NCBI GenBank assembly: GCA_028285415.1
Contig: JANQPF010000003.1
Coordinates: 248,001-312,000, forward strand
Reading direction: 5' to 3'
Source: Pseudomonadales bacterium
GTDB taxonomy: Bacteria; Pseudomonadota; Gammaproteobacteria; Pseudomonadales; Azotimanducaceae
Length of the DNA: 64,000 nucleotides
Below are positions 35,958 to 45,366 of this stretch, piece by piece. The number at the start of each line of letters is the position of its first letter. Position 1 is the stretch's first letter. The notes below the pieces were generated by a model. It was not told the origin of the DNA. It saw only the letters and a program-made list of their open reading frames with translations, and did not search any database. Made by a program: the position numbers and the translations under genes.

Positions 35958-36560
35958 TCATGGCTGGCGTCCCAGCCGGTAGAAGGCTACTGGACCCAGC
36001 AGGTTCGGCAAGACTGAACCCCAGGGTTGTTCGACATGGTTGTGGTTGACCACCCGGCGCTGAATCACCCGTAGCTTGAGGTCGTGGCACAACGTTTCGA
36101 AGTCGGTAAACGTACAGAGGTGGATGTTAGGCGTGTCGTACCAGCTGTGAGGAATGTGCCTGGCCACGGGCATGCGTCCGGAGGTGACCAGCTGCAGGCG
36201 GCAACGCCAGTGGCCGAAATTGGGAAAGGTGACGATGCACTCTTCGCCAATGCGCAGCATCTCCTCGAGGAGATGATCGGGTCGGCGCACCGACTGTAGC
36301 GTTTCTGTCATGACCACCATATCGAAGCTGGAGTCCTCGAAGTTCTTCAAGCCTTCGTCCAGATCCTGCTCGATGACATTGACGCCCTTGCCGAGGCAGA
36401 TACGGATGTTATCCGCGTCGACGTCCAACCCGTATCCGTTGACGTTCTTGTTTTCCTGCAGATGGGCGAGGAGGTCACCCTCGCCGCAGCCGAGGTCCAG
36501 CACCCGCGCGTCGGCGTTGATGAGATCCGCGATGATAGCGAGGTCGGGTCTCAGGCTCAT
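35958..36560 (-). CDS. metW: Methionine biosynthesis protein MetW
   Basis: SAM-methyltransferase-like partner of MetX, 200 aa. [29 protein letters not shown] is the SAM motif, and [39 protein letters not shown] is typical of MetW. The start overlaps the metX stop (ATGA). MetW is reported to assist MetX activity in some proteobacteria; here the pair is intact and probably a translational unit. Confidence 0.94.
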   Translation of the reverse strand: MSLRPDLAIIADLINADARVLDLGCGEGDLLAHLQENKNVNGYGLDVDADNIRICLGKGVNVIEQDLDEGLKNFEDSSFDMVVMTETLQSVRRPDHLLEEMLRIGEECIVTFPNFGHWRCRLQLVTSGRMPVARHIPHSWYDTPNIHLCTFTDFETLCHDLKLRVIQRRVVNHNHVEQPWGSVLPNLLGPVAFYRLGRQP

Positions 36561-37705
36561 GGACTGATCTCTTGATGTACGCGCTCGAGGAACGTACCGA
36601 GCACGGAGATGTAGCGCGGCAGCTGCAGGAGAAACGAGTCGTGGCCGTGCTCGGACTCGATGATTGCGGATGCCACATTCTTGCGGGCCGCCATCAACGC
36701 GTCGCTGATCTCTTTCGATCGCTCGACGGAGAAGCGCCAGTCCGATGTGAAGCTGATGACCAGAAACTTCGCGCGGGTTTTCTCCAGTGCGGCCACGAGA
36801 TTGTCGTTTGTATCGCGGGCGGGATCGAAGTAGTCCAGGGCCTTGGTCATCAGGACGTAGGTGTTGGCGTCAAAACGCCGGGAAAACGCCTGACCCTGAT
36901 GGTGCAGGTAGCTCTCGACCTGGAACTCGACGTCAGCGCCGCGATCGATATCGCCGGACTTGAGCGCGCGGCCGAATTTTTCGCGCATGCCATCGTCCGA
37001 GAGATAGGTCACGTGACCTATCATCCGTGCAAGGCCCAGACCTTTGTCGGGATTGCTTTCGCTTTCCGCGTAGTGACCGGCAAAAAAGTTCGGATCGGCC
37101 GCTATTGCCTGTCGCGCGATCTCGTTGAACGCAATGTTCTGCGCGGACAGCTTGGCGGCTGCGGCGATGACCACAGCGGCGTGCACGCGGTCGGGAAAAT
37201 CGACGGCCCATTGCATCGCCTGCATGCCGCCGAGGCTCCCGCCGATGACCGCGGCGAAGCGCTCGATGCCCAGGTGGTCAGCCAGGAGCGCCTGGCTGGC
37301 AACCCAGTCTGCGACCACAACGGTTGGGAACTGCGGGCCGTAGGGTTTGCCGGTGTCCGGGTTGGTGCTCAACGGTCCGCTGCTGCCGTGGCAGCCGCCG
37401 AGATTGTTCAAGCTGACGACAAAGAAGCGGTTGGTATCGATGGGTTTCCCGGGACCGATGCAGGTGTCCCACCAGCCCGGCTTCGCCTCGTCTTCGCTGT
37501 GGTAACCGGCGGCGTGATGGTTGCCCGAAAGCGCGTGGCAGATGAGAACGGCGTTGCTTTTGTCCGGATTCAGGTTGCCATAGGTCTCGTAAACCAGGTC
37601 AAAGCTCGACAGCGTAACGCCGCACTGCAGCGTAAACGGACGCTCGTGCCGGAAAGTCTGGCTGCTGACCAGACCGACGGAGTCAGCGGGAAACGCGGAT
37701 GGCAT
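36557..37705 (-). CDS. metX: Homoserine O-acyltransferase MetX
   Basis: Activates homoserine for methionine synthesis by O-acetylation or O-succinylation. 382 aa, alpha/beta-hydrolase fold. The nucleophile elbow GGSLGGMQA puts Ser at 157; the acid is in [13 protein letters not shown] and the His in [26 protein letters not shown] and [14 protein letters not shown] form the oxyanion and substrate region. In gammaproteobacteria many MetX proteins use succinyl-CoA; I cannot settle the donor from sequence. Confidence 0.95.
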   Translation of the reverse strand: MPSAFPADSVGLVSSQTFRHERPFTLQCGVTLSSFDLVYETYGNLNPDKSNAVLICHALSGNHHAAGYHSEDEAKPGWWDTCIGPGKPIDTNRFFVVSLNNLGGCHGSSGPLSTNPDTGKPYGPQFPTVVVADWVASQALLADHLGIERFAAVIGGSLGGMQAMQWAVDFPDRVHAAVVIAAAAKLSAQNIAFNEIARQAIAADPNFFAGHYAESESNPDKGLGLARMIGHVTYLSDDGMREKFGRALKSGDIDRGADVEFQVESYLHHQGQAFSRRFDANTYVLMTKALDYFDPARDTNDNLVAALEKTRAKFLVISFTSDWRFSVERSKEISDALMAARKNVASAIIESEHGHDSFLLQLPRYISVLGTFLERVHQEISP

Positions 37706-37706
37706 G

Positions 37707-38234
37707 TCAAAGCCCCAGGTAGGCGACCCTGCGCAGCATGTCCTGCACCAGAAAGATCAGGATGAGGACAACCATGGGTGAAAAGTCGATAGGCCCGAAC
37801 GTAGGCAGGATTTTGCGGACCGGTGCGATGAGCGGGTCCACGAGCTGGCTGAAGAGCGCAAGCACCGGGTTGTACGCGCCCTGGGCCAGAAAACTGGCGA
37901 GCACCAGGATGAAAATGCAGAAGATGAAGAAATTGGTGAGCACCTGCAGCATGAAAATGAGGCCTACCCACAACAGCAATCCAATGGCATTGAGGAGGCC
38001 CGTGTTCATGATGGCCTGGGCAGCAACGCAGACCAGCCAGGCAACAATCAGAGACGCGAAGTCAAAATTGCGGAAGCTGGGAATGGCCATGCGCAGCGGC
38101 TTGCAGATGACGTCGGAAGCTTTGACGACCGCCTGGCTCAGCGGATTGTAGAAATCCGCATTGGTTGCCTGCAGCAGAAAGCGCAGCAGAAACAGCAACG
38201 CCAGCAAGGAGAAGAGGAAATCAAGAATGTTCAT
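37707..38234 (-). CDS. yggT: YggT family membrane protein
   Basis: Inner-membrane protein of unclear role, 175 aa. It carries two YGGT repeats, each with a hydrophobic hairpin: residues 5-25 plus [21 protein letters not shown], and 95-118 plus [40 protein letters not shown]. The NP...P.LAPIRKxxP-type motif is diagnostic. It is one base from metX and 56 bases from proC. yggS-proC-yggT linkage is common and points to osmotic or membrane functions that remain unproven. Confidence 0.92.
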   Translation of the reverse strand: MNILDFLFSLLALLFLLRFLLQATNADFYNPLSQAVVKASDVICKPLRMAIPSFRNFDFASLIVAWLVCVAAQAIMNTGLLNAIGLLLWVGLIFMLQVLTNFFIFCIFILVLASFLAQGAYNPVLALFSQLVDPLIAPVRKILPTFGPIDFSPMVVLILIFLVQDMLRRVAYLGL

Positions 38235-38290
38235 TTACGTCGTATCGTCACTCGTCTCGGGGATCGAAGCGTCGATCCATCACTTGTTCA

Positions 38291-39121
38291 TTAACCTTCG
38301 GCGCTGCCGAATTCCCGGGCCAGCTCTCCGGCACGCCGGTCAGCCGCCGTCAGCGCCTCTGCGATGTGCCCGGGGATGCCGCTGTCTGCCATGACCGCGA
38401 GCGCCGCCTCCGTGGTGCCACCCGGCGAGGTGACATTCTGACGTAAGACGGCTGGCGGGTCATCGCTCTCGAGCGCCATGCGCGCCGCGCCGTAGGCGGT
38501 CTGCAGCGTAAGCTCCGTAGCCTGTTCGCGTTCGAGCCCCAGGCTTACGCCGGCGTCGATCATTGCCTCCATGAGAAGGAAAAAGTAAGCAGGCCCGCTG
38601 CCGGATACGGCGGTGACGGCGTCGAGGTCCCGTTCCTCGGCCACCCACAAGGTCTTCCCTGCTGCGCGCATTATCCGTTCGGCACTTTGTTTTTGCGCTT
38701 CGGAGCAGGCAGCGTTGGCATAGAGGCCGGTCATCCCGGCGCCCAGCAGCGCCGGTGTGTTCGGCATGCACCTTACGATGGCTTGCTCTTCCGTGCTCCA
38801 CGCGGCGAGGCTGGCAATGTCGATACCCGCCGCAATCGACAGGAGCAGCTGGCCCGAACTCAGCGGCAGCGCGCTCACGACGGCGCCTGCCACCTGCGGC
38901 TTGACGGCCAGCACCACCACGTCCGCATCCGTCACCGCTGCGCCATTGTCCTCGCAAGTCGTGACGCCGAGCGCCTGGAATTTGTCGAGCTGTGCTGCGA
39001 CCGGATCCGCCACGCGAATGTCTCCCGGCGTCGCGTCTTCGCGCAGCAACCCCTGAATGAGACTGTTGGCCATGTTGCCGGCGCCGATGAAGGCGAGCCG
39101 GGCCCTGCTGTCGTTTGCCAA
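38291..39121 (-). CDS. proC: Pyrroline-5-carboxylate reductase
   Basis: Last step of proline synthesis, NAD(P)H-dependent. 276 aa from the TTG at 39121, with GGAGAAATC just upstream; the longer frame to 39187 is an unconserved extension into yggS. RLAFIGAGNMANSLIQGL is the Rossmann motif, CMPNTPALLGAGMTGLYA follows, and DAVTAVSGSGPAYFFLLMEAMIDAGVSLGL and VTSPGGTTEAAL close the site. Follows yggS by 22 bases. Confidence 0.95.
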   Translation of the reverse strand: MANDSRARLAFIGAGNMANSLIQGLLREDATPGDIRVADPVAAQLDKFQALGVTTCEDNGAAVTDADVVVLAVKPQVAGAVVSALPLSSGQLLLSIAAGIDIASLAAWSTEEQAIVRCMPNTPALLGAGMTGLYANAACSEAQKQSAERIMRAAGKTLWVAEERDLDAVTAVSGSGPAYFFLLMEAMIDAGVSLGLEREQATELTLQTAYGAARMALESDDPPAVLRQNVTSPGGTTEAALAVMADSGIPGHIAEALTAADRRAGELAREFGSAEG

Positions 39122-39143
39122 TTGATTTCTCCGGAATACGGCG

Positions 39144-39830
39144 TCAGGTATCACGCGCGCCGAACAGCGCCGTGCCGATGCGCACATGGGTGGCGCCCGC
39201 GGCGATTGCCTGCTCGAGATCGGCGGTCATGCCCAGGGACAAGGTGTCCCAGTCGGCGCGAGCCTTCGGGTTGAGCGCAGCTTTGATCTCGCCGAACAAT
39301 TGTGCCACGGATTGATAGCCCGACCCAGGATCGGTTTCCCTGGCGAGAATGGTCATCAGGCCGCGCAGCTTGAGGTTAGGCAGCGCCAGAATGTCTTCGA
39401 TCAGTGCCATGGTCTCTTCGGCTGCCACGCCCGCCTTGTTGGGATCAGCGTCGGCGTTGACCTGGACGAGCACCGACAGGGGCGTGCGTCCCTCGCGGTG
39501 GGCGTCCAGACGCCGGGCAATTTTGCCGCGCTCGATGGTATGCACCCAGTCGAAGTGCGTTGCAATCGCCCGCGTCTTGTTGCTCTGTACCCGGCCGATG
39601 AAATGCCAGTTGAGCTGCGGCTGGGCGAGCGTCTCGATTTTCTCCACCGCCTCGTCGACGTAGTTTTCGCCGAAGTCGGTCAAGCCCAGATCCGCCGCCG
39701 CTTTGACGGCGCAGGCCGGTTTGGTTTTGCTCACCGCAATCAAGGTGACGTCCGATCGCGCACGGCCGCTCGCGTGGCATGCAGCCGCGATGCGCGCTTC
39801 CACCTGGTCGAGATTCTCACGAATGCTCAC
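39144..39830 (-). CDS. yggS: PLP homeostasis protein YggS
   Basis: PLP-binding protein that controls free pyridoxal phosphate and amino-acid balance. 228 aa. VTLIAVSKTKPACAV carries the PLP Lys near residue 34; FGENYVDEAVEKIE, WHFIGRVQSNKTRAI and GLMTILARE, then LSLGMTADLEQAIAAGATHVRIGTALFG, are diagnostic. Start GTG at 39830. Divergent from pilT across a 251-base gap, a link also seen in pseudomonads. Confidence 0.95.
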   Translation of the reverse strand: MSIRENLDQVEARIAAACHASGRARSDVTLIAVSKTKPACAVKAAADLGLTDFGENYVDEAVEKIETLAQPQLNWHFIGRVQSNKTRAIATHFDWVHTIERGKIARRLDAHREGRTPLSVLVQVNADADPNKAGVAAEETMALIEDILALPNLKLRGLMTILARETDPGSGYQSVAQLFGEIKAALNPKARADWDTLSLGMTADLEQAIAAGATHVRIGTALFGARDT

Positions 39831-40081
39831 CGATGTCCCACAAGCAGTGTTAACGCTGTCCCATACTGAAAAAATGCTGACGTCATAGCCTCAAACTTGA
39901 CAGTTAAGTCCTTGGTGCGTTCTTCATGGAAGGCTTAGTATAACGGGGTGCCGCAGGCCGTGGCGCTTGAGTCCGTGGGCCGTGCGCCACCGTGTATCAG
40001 CCGGACGTGCGGACGCGACGCGAGCTGATATTTAGTCAGAAAATTTGACTTTAGCTAACGAAAGTTTGACAGGGACCGCTC
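39831..40081. promoter_or_regulatory. Divergent control region between yggS and pilT
   Basis: This 251-base gap is AT-richer than its flanks near both ends. It holds TATAAC at 39939-39944 and a TTGACA at 39897-39902, but they are not correctly spaced for one promoter. Two similar 9-base segments, AAATTTGAC (40041) and AAAGTTTGAC (40061), lie just before the pilT site AGGGA. I see no RNA gene in it. Confidence 0.35.
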
Positions 40082-41116
40082 ATGGACATTACCGAACTCC
40101 TCGCCTTCAGCGCTAAGCAGGGTGCTTCAGACCTGCATCTGTCCGCCGGGCTGCCGCCCATGATCCGGGTTGATGGCGACGTACGCCGCATCAACCTGCC
40201 GCCGCTCGAACATCAGGAAGTGCATGGTCTCATCTACGAGATCATGAACGATAAGCAACGCAAAGATTTCGAAGAGTTTCTGGAAACCGATTTCTCCTTC
40301 GAGGTGCCTGGCGTGGCCCGCTTTCGGGTCAACGCGTTCAATCAGAACCGCGGGGCTGGCGCCGTTTTCCGAACCATTCCCTCAAAAGTGCTGACGATGG
40401 AAGACCTTGGCATGACCCAGGTGTTCAAAGACGTCTCCATGGTGCCGCGCGGCCTGGTGCTGGTCACGGGTCCGACGGGCTCGGGTAAAAGTACGACGCT
40501 CGCGGCCATGATCGATTACATCAACGATAACCGCTACGACCACATTCTGACGATCGAAGACCCGATCGAATTCGTGCACGAATCGAAGAAGTGCCTGGTC
40601 AACCAGCGCGAAGTGCACCGCGACACGCACGGCTTCAACGAAGCGCTGCGCTCGGCACTGCGGGAAGACCCGGACATCATTCTGGTGGGCGAGTTGCGCG
40701 ACCTGGAAACCATCCGCCTGGCGCTGACCGCGGCAGAGACTGGACACCTGGTCTTCGGCACGTTGCACACCACCTCAGCGGCCAAGACCATCGACCGTGT
40801 GATCGACGTTTTCCCGGCTGAAGAAAAAGATATGGTGCGCTCGATGCTCTCGGAGTCATTGAACGCCGTGATTTCCCAGACGCTTCTGAAGAAGGTCAAC
40901 GGTGGCCGCGTGGCGGCGCATGAAATCATGATCGGCACGCCGGCCATCCGTAACCTCGTGCGGGAAGGCAAGGTGGCCCAGATGTATTCCGCCATTCAGA
41001 CCGGCGCCGGCGTGGGTATGCAGACGCTCGACCAGTGTCTGCAGGATCTCGTGCAGAAGCGCCAGATCAGCCGCGATACGGCCAAAGAGAAGGCCAAGAT
41101 CCCGGAGAACTTCTAG
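40082..41116 (+). CDS. pilT: Type IV pilus retraction ATPase PilT
   Basis: Hexameric ATPase that drives pilus retraction for twitching. 344 aa. The N-terminal PAS-like part (1-100) starts MDITELLAFSAKQGASDLHLSAGLPP. Walker A GPTGSGKSTT lies near residue 137, the Asp box follows, Walker B is DIILVGELRDLETI (Leu-Arg in place of the commoner Met-Arg), and the His box is ETGHLVFGTLHT. AGAGVGMQTLDQ and the C-terminal helix complete the fold. pilU follows by 27 bases. Confidence 0.97.
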   Translation: MDITELLAFSAKQGASDLHLSAGLPPMIRVDGDVRRINLPPLEHQEVHGLIYEIMNDKQRKDFEEFLETDFSFEVPGVARFRVNAFNQNRGAGAVFRTIPSKVLTMEDLGMTQVFKDVSMVPRGLVLVTGPTGSGKSTTLAAMIDYINDNRYDHILTIEDPIEFVHESKKCLVNQREVHRDTHGFNEALRSALREDPDIILVGELRDLETIRLALTAAETGHLVFGTLHTTSAAKTIDRVIDVFPAEEKDMVRSMLSESLNAVISQTLLKKVNGGRVAAHEIMIGTPAIRNLVREGKVAQMYSAIQTGAGVGMQTLDQCLQDLVQKRQISRDTAKEKAKIPENF

Positions 41117-41143
41117 TCCCGATTATTGGAGAGCTGAACCGAG

Positions 41144-42292
41144 ATGGAATTTGACAAGCTGCTGAAACTGATGGTGGAGAAGGGGGCTTCGGACCTCTTC
41201 ATCACCGCAGGCAAACCGCCCATGGTGAAGGTCAACGGCAAGCTTTATGCAGCCGGGAAGTCGTCACTGTCGCCTGAGCAGGCGCGGGAACTCGTCTACG
41301 GCGTCATGACCCCGGATCAACAGGAAGTGTTCGACAAAGAGCACGAATGCAACTTTGCCATCAACACCCGCGGGCTCGGCCGTTTCCGGGTCAGCTCGTT
41401 CTATCAGCGCAACCTCGTCGGGATGGTGCTCAGACGTATCGAAGTCAACATCCCGCGCGTGGCAGACCTGGGACTGCCACCCATTATCGAGGAGCTTGCG
41501 CTCACCAAACGCGGTCTCATCATTTTCGTCGGCGCAACGGGTACCGGTAAGTCGACCTCGCTCGCCTCGATGATCGGCCATCGGAACGAGAACTCGTCAG
41601 GCCATATCATCAGCATCGAGGACCCGATTGAATTCATCCACCAGCACAAAGGCTGCATCATCACGCAGCGTGAGGTGGGCGTGGATACCGATTCGTTTGA
41701 GATTGCTCTCAAGAATACGCTGCGTCAGGCCCCTGACGTGATCATGATCGGTGAGGTGCGCAGCCGCGAAACGATGGAGCACGCCCTCACGTTTGCCGAG
41801 ACGGGACATCTCTGTCTCTGCACGCTGCACGCCAACAACGCTAACCAGGCGCTCGACCGCATCATTCACTTCTTCCCCAGCGATCGTCACAGCCAGGTGT
41901 GGATGGACTTGTCACTGAACCTGAAGGCGATGGTAGCCCAGCAGTTGATCCCGACCGTCGACGGTCAGGGGCGTCGCGCGGCCGTTGAAATTCTCATCAA
42001 CACGCCGCTCGTGGCCGATCACATCAGGAAAGCTGAGGTGCATCTCCTGAAAGAGCTGATGAGTAATTCCACCGAGCACGGCATGCAGACCTTCGACCAG
42101 GCGCTTTACAAGCTCTACGTCGAGGGAGAAGTAACCTACGATGCCGCGATTGCCAGCGCGGACTCACCGAACGATCTGCGTCTCATGATCAAGCTCGGCG
42201 CGGATGCCAAGACCAACCCGCTCGAAGACGTGGATCATCTGTCGCTGGAACACGACGAAGACAGCGAATCTGTTTTCGGCCTCAGACGCTAA
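41144..42292 (+). CDS. pilU: Type IV pilus ATPase PilU
   Basis: PilT paralogue that assists retraction force. 382 aa, longer at the C-terminus than PilT, with an acidic tail (DVDHLSLEHDEDSESVFGLRR) typical of PilU. Walker A is GATGTGKSTSLA near residue 132, Walker B is DVIMIGEVRSRETM, and the His box is ETGHLCLCTLHAN. Its last four bases overlap the opposing ruvX stop. Confidence 0.95.
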   Translation: MEFDKLLKLMVEKGASDLFITAGKPPMVKVNGKLYAAGKSSLSPEQARELVYGVMTPDQQEVFDKEHECNFAINTRGLGRFRVSSFYQRNLVGMVLRRIEVNIPRVADLGLPPIIEELALTKRGLIIFVGATGTGKSTSLASMIGHRNENSSGHIISIEDPIEFIHQHKGCIITQREVGVDTDSFEIALKNTLRQAPDVIMIGEVRSRETMEHALTFAETGHLCLCTLHANNANQALDRIIHFFPSDRHSQVWMDLSLNLKAMVAQQLIPTVDGQGRRAAVEILINTPLVADHIRKAEVHLLKELMSNSTEHGMQTFDQALYKLYVEGEVTYDAAIASADSPNDLRLMIKLGADAKTNPLEDVDHLSLEHDEDSESVFGLRR

Positions 42293-42726
42293 GCGCCGCG
42301 GGCGCGTTCCCGCATCCAACTCTCGGCGATGAGGCATGCGGCGAGCTCGTGATCGCTTCGCGCGCGGCCGGATGCTCTGGCCGCTTCCAGATCTGACCTG
42401 GCACTGCGCGTCGTCAGCCGTTCGTCGTGCATCTCCGCCGGCAGTTTGCAACGCTCGCTGAGCTTCTGCGCAAACGCTCGAGCGGCCTCGGACATGGTCG
42501 AAGGGGTGCCGTCCATGTTGAGCGGCAGCCCCACCAGCAGAACGTTCGGTGCGTACTCATCGACGAGCGCGGTCACTTCCGGCCACCTGGGTTTACCGTC
42601 GCGGCAGTTGAGCGTCGCCACGCCGCGTGCGCTTAGAGTGATGGTTTGACCGACCGCAACCCCCGTCTGGCGGAGACCAAAGTCGAACGCCATGACGGCG
42701 CGCGGCATCACAGTGGTGTCTGTCAT
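42289..42726 (-). CDS. ruvX: RuvX/YqgF pre-16S rRNA nuclease
   Basis: RNase H-fold nuclease for 16S rRNA 5' maturation, once called a Holliday-junction resolvase. 145 aa. VMAFDFGLRQTGVAVG holds the first catalytic Asp, LLVGLPLNMDGTPSTMSEAARAFA follows, and MHDERLTTRSA holds the second acid. The start overlaps the algH stop by one base (TGATG). The order gshB-tonB-algH-ruvX is kept from pseudomonads. Confidence 0.95.
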   Translation of the reverse strand: MTDTTVMPRAVMAFDFGLRQTGVAVGQTITLSARGVATLNCRDGKPRWPEVTALVDEYAPNVLLVGLPLNMDGTPSTMSEAARAFAQKLSERCKLPAEMHDERLTTRSARSDLEAARASGRARSDHELAACLIAESWMRERARGA

Positions 42727-43274
42727 CAGGCGTGGCCGGGTCGTCCGCTCATGAGGCGCATGTCGACGCCAATGATGTCCGCCGCGCGCTGCAGTTTGTG
42801 CGCCGAATCGGGATCGAAAAGCACGTCCAGATCAGCCGGCACGCTCAACCAGGCGTTGCCCTGCATTTCCGCTTCGAGCTGACCTTCACCCCAGCCGGCG
42901 TAGCCCAGGGCAACCAGAAAGCGTGCGGGCCCCTGGTCGGCTGCGATGGCGTCGAGCACGTCGACGGCGGTGCTGAGTGCCAGACCATGGCCGAGATCTG
43001 CTGAGGATTCGAAGGTTTTGTCATCGCTGTGCAGCACAAAGCCACGCTCCGGGGAAACCGGTCCGCCTTCGAAGAGTGACGTTTCCACCCACTTGTGATC
43101 AGGCTTCAGTCCAATCTGGGCGAAGAGCTCGAGGAGCGTCATGTCCGCTGCCCGGTTGACCATGATGCCCATTGCACCGTCATCACCGTGCTCGCAGATG
43201 TAGGTCAGGCTGTCGGCGAAGTAGTCGCCGGCGAGCCCCGGCATCGCAATGAGAAAGTGGTGCTTTAGATTCAG
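42726..43274 (-). CDS. algH: YqgE/AlgH family protein, probable CUG start
   Basis: Conserved protein of unknown biochemical role, a transcription-linked factor by name in Pseudomonas. The nearest ATG (43244) would remove the family N-terminus. Reading upstream in frame gives L-N-L-K-H-H-F-L-I-A before MPGLAGDYFADSLTYICEHGDDGAMG, which matches the usual MNLxHHFLIAMPxL start, and the codon at the Met position is CTG at 43274, directly after the tonB stop. GGGAGG (43279-43284) lies four bases before it. With CUG the protein has 182 aa, the normal length. No ATG, GTG or TTG lies between the tonB stop and 43244. Confidence 0.9.
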   Translation of the reverse strand: MNLKHHFLIAMPGLAGDYFADSLTYICEHGDDGAMGIMVNRAADMTLLELFAQIGLKPDHKWVETSLFEGGPVSPERGFVLHSDDKTFESSADLGHGLALSTAVDVLDAIAADQGPARFLVALGYAGWGEGQLEAEMQGNAWLSVPADLDVLFDPDSAHKLQRAADIIGVDMRLMSGRPGHA

Positions 43275-44129
43275 TTAGCCTCCCAACGCCGAGCCGGACT
43301 TGGTGAACTGCCAGGTGCGGGTGAACTCCAGGCGGTCGTAAGCTTTGCGCATTTCCACGTTGAAAGGCTGATAGGGGGCTGCCTGGCGTACCGTGGCGAG
43401 CGCTGCGCGATCGAGCTCACGGTGCCCCGAGGATTTGAGGATACGCACTTCCTCCAGCGTGCCGTCGGCCAGGATGGAGACCAGCATCAGCACCTCACCC
43501 TCGAGCTGGCCCGAGGGATAGTTGGCGCGGCCGATCCGCTCACACTTCTGCCGCCACATGTTGAGGTAGGCGGCTTCCGATGCGGACCGGGTGGTGACGC
43601 TGCTGATGCGCTTGGTGCGCGGCATTTTAGCCAGCGCCTGTTGGTCCTGCGCTATGCGTGCTTCGAGACTCGCAATTTCCTGCACCAGGCGCTCGCGATC
43701 GAGCTGGTTGGTGTCCGGCGCTTCAAGCAGCTCGCTGATCTCCTGCAGATCGTCGCTCACCTGTTCGTCGGACGGGCTTTCGGTGTTCAGCATGTCCTCG
43801 GTTTCCTGAGTCACCTCGGGCACCGGGGCGGCCTGGGAAACCACGGTTTCGAATTCGTTGCTGTGAAAGTCCGCGCGCTCCGTCGTGGTCATTTCCTGTA
43901 TGTCGCTTTCGGTGCCGCTGCCGAGCTGGTTGGTGGCCGCGATGAAGTCGGCTTCTTCCGGCTCAACCACGTCGTTGGCGACGGACAGCGTCACGTCGAT
44001 GCTGATGTTGTCCGCGGTGTTGATCTCCGATGAGAACCCGACGCCCAGAATCAGTGCCGCGTGCAGCGTCAGCGCCAGAAACAGGCTGAAGCTGAAACGG
44101 TCTTTGGATGTCACGCCTTCGATCACCAT
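43275..44129 (-). CDS. TonB-family energy transducer
   Basis: Inner-membrane protein with a periplasmic C-terminal TonB domain, 284 aa. One N-terminal TM (about 12-32, FSLFLALTLHAALILGVGF), then an acidic linker of about 100 residues in place of the Pro-rich rod of classical TonB, then a coiled-coil segment (about 140-170). The TonB domain runs from about 190 (GQLEGEVLMLVSILADGTLEEVRILKSSGHRELDRAAL). Its place between gshB and algH matches tonB3 of Pseudomonas, reported to be needed for twitching, so a role with the adjacent pilus genes is inferred. Confidence 0.88.
   Translation of the reverse strand: MVIEGVTSKDRFSFSLFLALTLHAALILGVGFSSEINTADNISIDVTLSVANDVVEPEEADFIAATNQLGSGTESDIQEMTTTERADFHSNEFETVVSQAAPVPEVTQETEDMLNTESPSDEQVSDDLQEISELLEAPDTNQLDRERLVQEIASLEARIAQDQQALAKMPRTKRISSVTTRSASEAAYLNMWRQKCERIGRANYPSGQLEGEVLMLVSILADGTLEEVRILKSSGHRELDRAALATVRQAAPYQPFNVEMRKAYDRLEFTRTWQFTKSGSALGG
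43279..43284 (-). promoter_or_regulatory. Ribosome binding site deciding the algH start
   Basis: GGGAGG inside the last tonB codons, four bases before the CTG codon and 34 before the first ATG. The spacing supports initiation at CTG and translational coupling to tonB. Confidence 0.6.
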
Positions 44130-44140
44130 GTCGGGGTAGT

Positions 44141-45115
44141 TTACTTCAGTTTGGTCAACACCGTGTCGATCAGCTTACCGCCAATATCGAGAGAAAACTG
44201 TGCATCCAGTTCGCGTATGCAGGTTGGGCAGGTGACGTTGATTTCGGTCAGGTAGTCGCCAATGACGTCGATACCGACGAAGACGAGGCCGCGGCGTTTG
44301 AGCTCGGGCCCCACCTGCTCGGCGATCCAGCGGTCGCGCGCGCTCAGCTCGCGGCCTTCCCCCCGGCCGCCGGCGGCGAGATTGCCGCGGGTCTCGCCCG
44401 CCGAAGGAATGCGCGCGAGGCAGTAGTCCACGGGTTCGCCGTCGATCAGGAGAATACGCTTGTCGCCGTCGACAATCTCCGGCAGATACACCTGCCCCAT
44501 GATCTGCTCCGCGCCGCCCTCGGTCAGCGTCTCGAGCACAACGCTCAGGTTCGGGTCGTTTTCCATGATGCGGAATATGGACGCTCCGCCCATGCCGTCG
44601 AGCTTTTTGAAGACGACGTTTTTGTGCTCGGCGTGGAACGCTTTCAGGATGTCCTGACGACGGCTGACGACCAGAGGCGGCCCACATTCCGGAAACGCGG
44701 TCGCAAAAAACTTCTCGTTGCAGTCCCTCAGGCTCCGGGGTTTGTTCACCACCAGCGTACCGGCCTCCTCGGCACGCTCCAGCATGTAGGTGGTGTAGAT
44801 GTATTCCATGTCGAAGGGCGGGTCCTTGCGCATCAGGATGACGTCCATTTCCGCCAGGGGCGTGCGTATTTCCTCGCCCAGGTTGTACCAGTCCTCGCCC
44901 GCCAGGCTCACGTCGAGCTCAGCACAAAACGCCTCGTCCAGACGCAGGGTGCGAACCATGCCGCAGACGGCGCCCTCCCATAGATGTATATCTTCTTGAC
45001 GTAAATAGAAGACGTCGATGTCACGCTGTTGACAGGCCCGGATCATGGCCAGGGTGGAGTCCTTTTTGAGCGCCAGGCTGTCCAGCGGATCCATGACGAA
45101 CGCGAATTTGGGCAT
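44141..45115 (-). CDS. gshB: Glutathione synthetase
   Basis: Joins gamma-glutamylcysteine and glycine; ATP-grasp enzyme. 324 aa from the ATG at 45115 (MPKFAFVMDPLDSLALKKDST), with GGAGG four bases upstream. VILMRKDPPFDMEYIYTTYMLE, VVFKKLDGMGGASIFR and GRGEGRELSARD (glycine and ATP loops) and FVGIDVIGDYLTEINVTCPTCIRELD are diagnostic. An open frame to 45301 is unconserved. Divergent from pilG. Confidence 0.96.
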   Translation of the reverse strand: MPKFAFVMDPLDSLALKKDSTLAMIRACQQRDIDVFYLRQEDIHLWEGAVCGMVRTLRLDEAFCAELDVSLAGEDWYNLGEEIRTPLAEMDVILMRKDPPFDMEYIYTTYMLERAEEAGTLVVNKPRSLRDCNEKFFATAFPECGPPLVVSRRQDILKAFHAEHKNVVFKKLDGMGGASIFRIMENDPNLSVVLETLTEGGAEQIMGQVYLPEIVDGDKRILLIDGEPVDYCLARIPSAGETRGNLAAGGRGEGRELSARDRWIAEQVGPELKRRGLVFVGIDVIGDYLTEINVTCPTCIRELDAQFSLDIGGKLIDTVLTKLK

Positions 45116-45366
45116 GCGCCCTCCGGGGTGGCAAGGAGCGCGTAAATTACCCATAGGGGGACGAGTTAGGCAACTAAAATGAGAACAAAATCCCTTTCTG
45201 AACGCCTGCTTATAGCCGCTCCTGCGGTGCCGTGTTACAACATGTCCACGAATCTGGCGGCGCCTCGAAACGGCCGTCGCGCGCGATGCTGTTTGCCTCA
45301 AAACATGATGTGAGGCGCATGAAACCGCACCGCAGATTCAGCCTTTGACGATAAAGGATCACATAG
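45116..45366. promoter_or_regulatory. Divergent control region between gshB and pilG
   Basis: 251 bases without a gene. The centre holds an AT-rich stretch near 45170-45195. pilG is preceded by AAAGGA at 45353-45358. I could not pick a convincing paired -35/-10 for either side, and I see no RNA gene. Confidence 0.3.

Noticed and set aside
39831-40081. A small RNA between yggS and pilT
   Set aside because: No promoter-terminator pair could be assembled; the promoter-like hexamers are wrongly spaced.
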